DNA from: an uncultured Lachnospiraceae bacterium
GTDB taxonomy: Bacteria > Bacillota > Clostridia > Lachnospirales > Lachnospiraceae
Assembly (NCBI GenBank): GCA_902782815.1
Contig: CACZOS010000347.1
Coordinates: forward strand, 1 to 6,407
Length of the DNA stretch: 6,407 nucleotides
Direction: 5' to 3'
In this document: positions 1-3,787 of the stretch, in pieces
Numbering within the stretch: the stretch's first letter is position 1
How the letters are laid out: every line of letters begins with the position of its first letter
Made by a program: the position numbers and the translations under genes
The notes under the pieces: model-generated
Told to the model about the DNA's origin: nothing
The model's input: only the letters and a program-made list of their open reading frames with translations
Database searches by the model: none

Positions 1-1229
1 CTCAGCACAAATACGCAGGCGCTCTGGGAAGAAAAACCCCGCACGATATCCTCCGCCAGGGCCCGGCAGGAGGGTGATCCGCATGATCCGCAGTTGAGGC
101 CCGGGAACATATCCGTAAGCCGTTCCACCTCCTCCATCATGGCGAAGGCTTTTTCCATATCGGGATCCAGCTCCATCACAGGCCGGTATTCCAGTTCTGA
201 ACTCCACCTGTATTCCTCCGGAACCAGGTCTTCCCGGATTATGTTCTTATAGGGGGGCAGATATTTTCTTATGGACTTAAGTTTGACTTTGGCGATAAAA
301 GGATTTTCCACGGTGAACACCCCTCCCACGCATCCGCCGGGGCAGGCATTCAGCTCCACAAATTTGATATCGTTAAGCTTCTCGTCCTCCATATCATTAA
401 GGACCTTTATACAGTTTTCGATTCCGTCGGCAGCGAGATAGGAATCGGTCAGCAGCGCAGCCGCCTCCCCGCCGGAGGATCCCCAGCTTACCCCCACCCG
501 GCCGCTGCTGGTCTCCACACAGGTATCCTCAGCCTGCTTAAGCAGTCCCACCAGCCTGGTATAGACATCCTTTATGGAGATAACCGCATCGATATTGCTT
601 TTTTCAAGACCGATCGGCGTATAGATGCTGGATGCTTTTGCGGTGCAGGGGGAGATGAAAACCGTCCCGATCTTATCCGCCGGAAGACCCGTCTCCTCCA
701 TGGCCCTCTCCCTGGCCAGTTTCCCCGCAAGCTCCGCCGGCGTAAGCAGAGGCAGCATATTGTCGATCAGATTGGGAAAACGGATCCGGATAAGCCTGGA
801 TATGGTGGGACAGGCAGAACTGATCAGGGTCATGCCAGAATCAGAGTTTTTAATATATTTTCTCGTGGCATCGGAAACGAGTTCCGCTGCCTGGGCTACT
901 TCAAATACATCGTCAAATCCGAGAATACGAAGGCCTTCCACCACGGTTTCGGGACCTTCCAGATTATTGAACTGCGCGTAAAGTGACGGAGCGGGAAGTG
1001 CCACGGTATATTCATACTGATCGAGAACATCAAGACTCTGACAGACGGCTATCTTCGCATGATGAGGGCAAACCCGTATACATTCGCCGCAGTCTATGCA
1101 GCGTGCCGAAATGATCCTGGCCTTGCCTTTATTCACCCTGATGGCTCCTGTGGGACACCTTTTTATGCAGTTCGTGCAGCCAAGACATTTATCCTTGTCA
1201 AGAGTGACACTGTGTATAAAATCAGCCAA
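1..1229 (-). CDS. hydS: Sensory-type [FeFe]-hydrogenase-like protein (HydS, group C-like), C-terminus beyond window
   Basis: The visible 409 residues run off the left edge. Residues 15-54 hold two [4Fe-4S] ferredoxin motifs (C15-x2-C18-x2-C21-x3-C25 and C44-x2-C47-x2-C50-x3-C54). Residues about 75-330 form an [FeFe]-hydrogenase H-domain: L1 is SSACPT (C140), L2 is ISPCTAK (C195) and L3 is ELNACPGGC (C296, C300), so all four H-cluster cysteines are kept. The proton-shuttle Cys of catalytic enzymes (first Cys of TSCCPGW) is Ala139, and the pocket Met residues before L2 and L3 are Ser193 and Asn294. A further Fe-S motif follows, C380-x2-C383-x4-C388-x16-C405, of the RnfB-like Fes type. Known sensory hydrogenases share the Cys-to-Ala change, so I infer an H2 or redox sensor rather than a main catalyst. 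The start is TTG at 1229, with GAGGTG five bases upstream; no ATG or GTG lies in frame before the first cluster. It sits 14 bp after the anti-sigma-like gene and is likely co-transcribed. A PAS or other output domain may lie beyond the edge. Confidence 0.88.
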   Translation of the reverse strand, partial: MADFIHSVTLDKDKCLGCTNCIKRCPTGAIRVNKGKARIISARCIDCGECIRVCPHHAKIAVCQSLDVLDQYEYTVALPAPSLYAQFNNLEGPETVVEGLRILGFDDVFEVAQAAELVSDATRKYIKNSDSGMTLISSACPTISRLIRIRFPNLIDNMLPLLTPAELAGKLARERAMEETGLPADKIGTVFISPCTAKASSIYTPIGLEKSNIDAVISIKDVYTRLVGLLKQAEDTCVETSSGRVGVSWGSSGGEAAALLTDSYLAADGIENCIKVLNDMEDEKLNDIKFVELNACPGGCVGGVFTVENPFIAKVKLKSIRKYLPPYKNIIREDLVPEEYRWSSELEYRPVMELDPDMEKAFAMMEEVERLTDMFPGLNCGSCGSPSCRALAEDIVRGFSSQSACVFVL

Positions 1230-1243
1230 AACGACACCTCATT

Positions 1244-1657
1244 TCAATGATTTAATATCTTCATCCTCACGGTGGTCCCGACACCCAGCTCGGTCTCAAT
1301 GCTTATCTCGTCAGAATTACGCTTCATGTTGGGCAGACCCATCCCGGCGCCGAAGCCCAGATTCCGCACCTGATCTGAGGCCGTGGAATAACCGTCCTGC
1401 ATGGCTTTGTCGATATCGGGAATGCCCGGACCGACATCGGCCAGGGTAAGATTGATCTCCTTGGAATTCACATCCGCGGTGATCTGTCCTCCGTTGGCGT
1501 GGATCACCATGTTGATCTCCCCTTCATAAAGGGCGATGGAGACTCTGCGGATGACGTCTGAAGGAAATCCGAGTTTTTTCATCTTCTTCTTCAGGTCCCC
1601 GGATGCTTCGCCGGCACGGGTAAAATCATCCCCCGGGACTTCATAATTAAACGTCAT
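1244..1657 (-). CDS. Anti-sigma-factor/RsbW-type HATPase (serine/threonine kinase-like ATP-binding protein)
   Basis: This 137-residue protein is essentially a single GHKL ATP-binding domain. The N-box is around 45-54 (EGEINMVIHA, with Asn49 as the probable Mg2+ ligand). The G1 box is D74-x-G-x-G78-IPD, and the G2 region is GFGAGMGLPNM at 101-111, followed by GVGTTV at 125-130. There is no HisKA dimerisation domain, phospho-acceptor histidine region or membrane segment. This fits a soluble anti-sigma/anti-anti-sigma kinase of the RsbW/SpoIIAB class rather than a classical sensor kinase. Its ATG follows GGAGGAG by six bases and overlaps the stop of the upstream DRTGG gene by 11 bp, implying translational coupling. 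The hydrogenase-like sensor follows after 14 bp. I infer that it passes on a signal from that sensor, but its partner (a sigma factor, an STAS protein or another target) is not in the window. Confidence 0.85.
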   Translation of the reverse strand: MTFNYEVPGDDFTRAGEASGDLKKKMKKLGFPSDVIRRVSIALYEGEINMVIHANGGQITADVNSKEINLTLADVGPGIPDIDKAMQDGYSTASDQVRNLGFGAGMGLPNMKRNSDEISIETELGVGTTVRMKILNH

Positions 1658-2006
1658 TTTTTACTCCTCCGCGAATTCCGTTCTGGTACAGAAGACCACA
1701 GGCACTGAACATGGTATGCTCTGTCTTAAGGACGCAGATATCCCTGTCTTTAGCCAGTTCGATAACACTCTCCTGAGGATCCTTTCCCCTTACCAGGATG
1801 ACACATTTCATATCCATCATCTCGGCTGTCCTCACCGCCTGGGTGTTGATCAGGCCGGTCAGCAATACGGCCTGGTCCTTAACAAAGGCAAGCACGTCGC
1901 TCATCATATCACTTCCGCAGGCATGATCCACCTCCTGGTCAAGAAGTTCATCATTACCGTACAAAAGCTCCGCATCAAGAATTCTGATTATATCCCTTAC
2001 TGTCAT
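1647..2006 (-). CDS. Stand-alone DRTGG-domain protein
   Basis: This is a 119-residue soluble protein beginning MTVRDIIRILDAELLYG. It matches the small DRTGG-domain proteins found beside clostridial hydrogenase and NuoE-like genes. The region around 30-43 (CGSDMMSDVLAFVK) corresponds to the conserved turn and helix of that domain, and the C-terminal part has alternating hydrophobic strands (CVILVRG, about 89-95) typical of the fold. DRTGG domains otherwise occur in phosphotransacetylase- and CBS-domain-associated proteins. Their ligand is not firmly known, so a regulatory role is inference. I chose ATG 2006 because homologues start with this MTV(K/R)DII sequence. A longer in-frame opening to 2159 would add a phenylalanine- and leucine-rich stretch encoded by AT-rich, promoter-like DNA. 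The Shine-Dalgarno AAAGGAG is unusually far (35 bases) from this start; see the hairpin noted at 2014-2038. It is the first gene of the - strand operon and overlaps the next gene by 11 bp. Confidence 0.75.
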   Translation of the reverse strand: MTVRDIIRILDAELLYGNDELLDQEVDHACGSDMMSDVLAFVKDQAVLLTGLINTQAVRTAEMMDMKCVILVRGKDPQESVIELAKDRDICVLKTEHTMFSACGLLYQNGIRGGVKNDV

Positions 2007-2013
2007 AGTATCC

Positions 2014-2038
2014 GGCCGCGTTATCCGATATGACGGCC
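2014..2038 (-). promoter_or_regulatory. Possible hairpin between Shine-Dalgarno and start of the DRTGG gene
   Basis: In the - strand transcript, GGCCGT (2038-2033) can pair with GCGGCC (2019-2014): five Watson-Crick pairs plus one G-U, with a loop of 13 bases. The strong Shine-Dalgarno AAAGGAG (2048-2042) lies 35 bases before ATG 2006. Looping out this 25-base hairpin would shorten the effective spacing to 10 bases. Without it only a weak GGA sits next to the start. The pairing is read from the sequence; a translational role is inference. Confidence 0.35.
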
Positions 2039-2067
2039 TGTCTCCTTTCTGCTTATTAATGTAATTA

Positions 2068-2096
2068 ACTATATCAAAGGAAAAGAAGAAAAGCAA
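2068..2096 (-). promoter_or_regulatory. Candidate sigma-A promoter for the DRTGG/HATPase/HydS operon
   Basis: On the - strand, TTGCTT (2096-2091) and TATAGT (2073-2068) are separated by exactly 17 bases. The -10 matches consensus at five of six positions and the -35 at three of six. The predicted transcript start would lie around 2061, giving a leader of about 55 bases that contains AAAGGAG. A second -10-like TATACT (2118-2113) exists but lacks a good -35. Confidence 0.45.
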
Positions 2097-2128
2097 CAGA
2101 TATGAAAAGAGTAGTATAAACAAATCAA

Positions 2129-2145
2129 AAATACCGGAAAACTGT
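2129..2145 (+). repeat. Direct repeat copy 1, upstream of the hydrogenase promoter
   Basis: The sequence AAATACCGGAAAACTGT matches the second copy at 2201-2217 in 15 of 17 positions; only the central GG differs (AA in the other copy). The copies lie in the same orientation, 72 bp apart, about seven helical turns, so they would face nearly the same side of the DNA. This is consistent with a tandem regulator site, which is inference. Confidence 0.55.
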
Positions 2146-2200
2146 CTGATAATAGCCACATTTATCCTAAAATCCGCATCACAAAAAAGCCGGTTTCTTC

Positions 2201-2217
2201 AAATACCAAAAAACTGT
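2201..2217 (+). repeat. Direct repeat copy 2, abutting the hydrogenase -35 box
   Basis: The sequence AAATACCAAAAAACTGT is the second copy of the repeat at 2129-2145. It ends two bases before the -35 hexamer TTGCGA (2220-2225). That is where an activator touching RNA polymerase, or a repressor blocking it, would bind. No known operator family was recognised in it. Confidence 0.55.
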
Positions 2218-2219
2218 TA

Positions 2220-2248
2220 TTGCGACATGGGGGCTTGTCTGCTATATT
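2220..2248 (+). promoter_or_regulatory. Sigma-A promoter of the hydrogenase operon
   Basis: The -35 TTGCGA (2220-2225) and -10 TATATT (2243-2248) are spaced by 17 bases. The -10 is preceded by TG plus one base (2240-2242), an extended -10 element. Transcription would begin near 2255, leaving a leader of roughly 80 bases before the first start codon. The spacer contains an imperfect palindrome, GACATG-GGGG-CTTGTC (2224-2239, five of six arm positions pair), which could be an operator overlapping the promoter. Confidence 0.65.
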
Positions 2249-2337
2249 AATAATGAGGTTAAAGGTCGTTTTTTTAGCAATCTTAAAGTCTATATGTCAC
2301 AACAAATCAATTTATTTAAGGAAGAGGGGGACCCATT

Positions 2338-2838
2338 ATGGCAAACTCGAAAACCAAAGTACCGTTTCAGGGCACTCCGGAGCAGGAAAAAGCTCTTCTT
2401 GAAGTAATCGACCGCCTTAAAGATCAGAGAGGCGCTCTTATGCCCATACTTCAGGAAGCACAGGATATCTACGGATACCTGCCCGAGGAAGTGCAGAAGA
2501 TCATCGCAAAAGGTCTCAATGTACCTTTTGAGGAAGTTTACGGAGTAGCGACATTCTACTCCCAGTTTACCCTTAATCCCAAGGGGAAATACAAAGTGTC
2601 CGTATGTCTCGGAACCGCATGTTATGTAAAGGGTTCCGGAGAAGTGTACGCACAGCTTGCCAAGGAGCTGGGAATCGAGGGCGGAGAATGTACCGCCGAT
2701 ATGAATTTCTCGCTGGAAGCATGCCGCTGTGTAGGTGCCTGCGGACTGGCGCCGGTCATCATGATCAACGATGAAGTTTACGGGCGTCTGACACCGGATC
2801 AGGTTCCGGGAATCCTGGCCAAGTATAAGGACAGCTGA
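2338..2838 (+). CDS. hydC: NuoE-like [2Fe-2S] subunit of the multimeric [FeFe] hydrogenase (HydC/HndA)
   Basis: This complete 166-residue protein is the normal size for a NuoE/HydC subunit. A helical N-terminal region (about 14-80, including PILQEAQDIYGYLP and GVATFYSQF) precedes the thioredoxin-like domain. The [2Fe-2S] ligands are C90-x4-C95-x35-C131-x3-C135, the family spacing, in the contexts VCLGTAC and CRCVGACGLAPV. It should pass electrons within the cytoplasmic HydABC complex, close to the flavin subunit. The start ATG follows a purine-rich ribosome binding site (2318-2330) by seven bases. It is the first gene after the promoter, and its stop is one base before the next ATG. Context (a NuoF-like gene and an [FeFe]-hydrogenase gene, with no membrane Nuo genes) argues for a hydrogenase rather than complex I subunit. 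Confidence 0.93.
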   Translation: MANSKTKVPFQGTPEQEKALLEVIDRLKDQRGALMPILQEAQDIYGYLPEEVQKIIAKGLNVPFEEVYGVATFYSQFTLNPKGKYKVSVCLGTACYVKGSGEVYAQLAKELGIEGGECTADMNFSLEACRCVGACGLAPVIMINDEVYGRLTPDQVPGILAKYKDS

Positions 2839-2839
2839 G

Positions 2840-3394
2840 ATGCAGGAACTTTCCATGAATGTGCTTGATGTGGCAGAGAATTCCATGCGGGCACAGGCGA
2901 AAAACGTGACCATAAAAGTCATCGAGGATTCAGCTGCCGATACCCTTTCAATCATCATTGAGGATGACGGCTGCGGAATGACTGAAGAGCAGGTGGCTCA
3001 GGTCACAGATCCGTTTTTCACAACAAGGACCACCAGAAAGGTTGGTCTGGGAGTACCTCTCTTTAAGATGGCGGCGGAAATGTCCGGCGGAAACTTTACC
3101 ATTTCTTCAGAGCCGGGCGTCGGAACGAAAACCAGCGCAACATTCGGACTTTCCAACATAGACCGCATGCCACTCGGAGATATGGCCTCCACGATCCAGC
3201 TGCTTATCTGCAGCCACGAAGAGGTGAATGTGATGTACACCCATATCGTGGACGGAAAAGAGTTTTTTATCTCCACAGACCAGCTTAAGGAAATTCTTGA
3301 GGGCGTTTCCCTTGAAACCCCCGAGATAAGGATGTTCGTAGAAGAATATCTGCGGGATAACATCCAGGCATTGTACACTGACGAGGAGGAGTAG
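2840..3394 (+). CDS. HATPase-only protein (histidine-kinase-like ATP-binding domain) inside the hydrogenase operon
   Basis: The first ~105 of 184 residues form a GHKL ATP-binding domain. The N-box is LDVAENSMRAQA (9-20, Asn14), G1 is D43-G-C-G46-M, the F-box is DPFFTTRTTRK (57-67), and G2 is VGLGVPLFKM (68-77) followed by GVGTKT (93-98). The boxes look intact, so ATP binding is likely. There is no HisKA domain, transmembrane segment or input domain. The C-terminal ~80 residues are acidic at the end and are not a domain I recognise. The F-box makes it closer to sensor-kinase ATPase domains than to the RsbW-like protein at 1244-1657, so the two are not recent duplicates. The gene begins one base after the HydC stop, with AAGGA inside the end of hydC, and ends three bases before the ferredoxin gene. 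Its place among the structural genes suggests regulation or phosphorylation connected with the complex, but its substrate cannot be read from sequence. Confidence 0.85.
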   Translation: MQELSMNVLDVAENSMRAQAKNVTIKVIEDSAADTLSIIIEDDGCGMTEEQVAQVTDPFFTTRTTRKVGLGVPLFKMAAEMSGGNFTISSEPGVGTKTSATFGLSNIDRMPLGDMASTIQLLICSHEEVNVMYTHIVDGKEFFISTDQLKEILEGVSLETPEIRMFVEEYLRDNIQALYTDEEE

Positions 3395-3397
3395 CTA

Positions 3398-3775
3398 ATG
3401 AAAAGCTTAGAAGAGCTTAAAGCATTAAGAGATAAGGCTCGTAATAACATGGGAATGAGGGAGGATGCCCCCGACAATACCCGGATCGTGGTGGGAATGG
3501 CCACCTGCGGGATTGCTGCCGGTGCGCGTCCGGTTCTCAATTCATTTGTAAACGAAGTCGCAAAGCGCGGGCTTAAGAATGTAACGGTGTCACAGACAGG
3601 CTGCATCGGCATCTGCCAGTTTGAGCCTGTGGCAGAAGTATTTGAACCCGGCAAGGAAAAGGTCACTTATGTCAAACTAGACGCGGACAAAGCGAAAAAG
3701 ATCGTGGTAGATCATATTGTTAACGGAAATGTTGTTACCGAATACACTATCGGCGCCGTAAATGCCGCGAAATAA
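3398..3775 (+). CDS. HndB-like thioredoxin-fold (2Fe-2S) ferredoxin-domain protein with three cysteines
   Basis: This 125-residue protein resembles HndB of NADP-reducing hydrogenases and the N-terminal ferredoxin domain of HydB. A helical N-terminus (LEELKALRDKARNNMG) is followed by the thioredoxin-like core with MATCGIAAGARPV (C37) and QTGCIGICQFEPV (C69-x3-C73). The usual second cysteine, four residues after the first, is Gly42, so only three of the four canonical [2Fe-2S] ligands are present and there is no other cysteine. As far as I recall, related sequences share this TCGIAAGA form, so it is probably a family trait rather than damage. It may bind an atypically ligated cluster or none. 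A strong GAGGAGGAG precedes the ATG by six bases. HydB starts 12 bp after its stop, so co-expression and a role as accessory subunit of the complex are likely. Confidence 0.85.
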   Translation: MKSLEELKALRDKARNNMGMREDAPDNTRIVVGMATCGIAAGARPVLNSFVNEVAKRGLKNVTVSQTGCIGICQFEPVAEVFEPGKEKVTYVKLDADKAKKIVVDHIVNGNVVTEYTIGAVNAAK

Positions 3776-3787
3776 GGAGGAAATAGT

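Larger units (their letters stand above)
2007..2337. other. Divergent intergenic regulatory region (331 bp)
   Basis: This AT-rich region separates the sensor operon (- strand) from the hydrogenase operon (+ strand). It holds a well-formed sigma-A promoter toward the hydrogenase genes, at least one weaker promoter toward the DRTGG gene, two copies of a 17-bp direct repeat and an imperfect palindrome inside the + strand promoter spacer. I see no convincing rho-independent terminator, tRNA or riboswitch. Both operons could be controlled by a factor bound here. Confidence 0.8.

Noticed and set aside
625..1449. + strand open frames of 63-118 codons opposite the sensor hydrogenase and RsbW-like genes
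   Set aside because: The - strand frames carry unmistakable ferredoxin, H-cluster and ATPase motifs; these are their shadows.
2007..2159. N-terminal extension of the DRTGG protein with a hydrophobic, membrane-like segment (in-frame ATG at 2159)
   Set aside because: The stretch is AT-rich leader DNA containing a candidate promoter, a repeat copy and a strong Shine-Dalgarno; family members start at the MTV(K/R)DII position, and a membrane segment is not expected for this soluble domain.
2259..2280. Rho-independent terminator or attenuator at the T-run (2269-2275) in the hydrogenase leader
   Set aside because: No stable GC-rich stem precedes the seven T residues.
2201..2330. Rex (redox repressor) operator in the divergent region
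   Set aside because: Rex would be a natural regulator, but no TTGTTAA-type inverted repeat is present; TGTTATTG and TCACAACAA fragments do not form a palindrome.
2220..2402. 60-codon + strand open frame across the hydrogenase promoter and leader
   Set aside because: Its start lies within the -35/-10 spacer, it has no ribosome binding site, and it overlaps the well-supported start of hydC in another frame.
2840..3394. Classical two-component sensor histidine kinase
   Set aside because: No HisKA/phospho-acceptor domain, sensor domain or membrane segment, and no adjacent response regulator.
2290..3666. Long open frames on the - strand opposite hydC, the HATPase gene and the HndB-like gene
   Set aside because: They are antisense to genes with clear motifs; their translations show no domain and they lack plausible ribosome binding sites.
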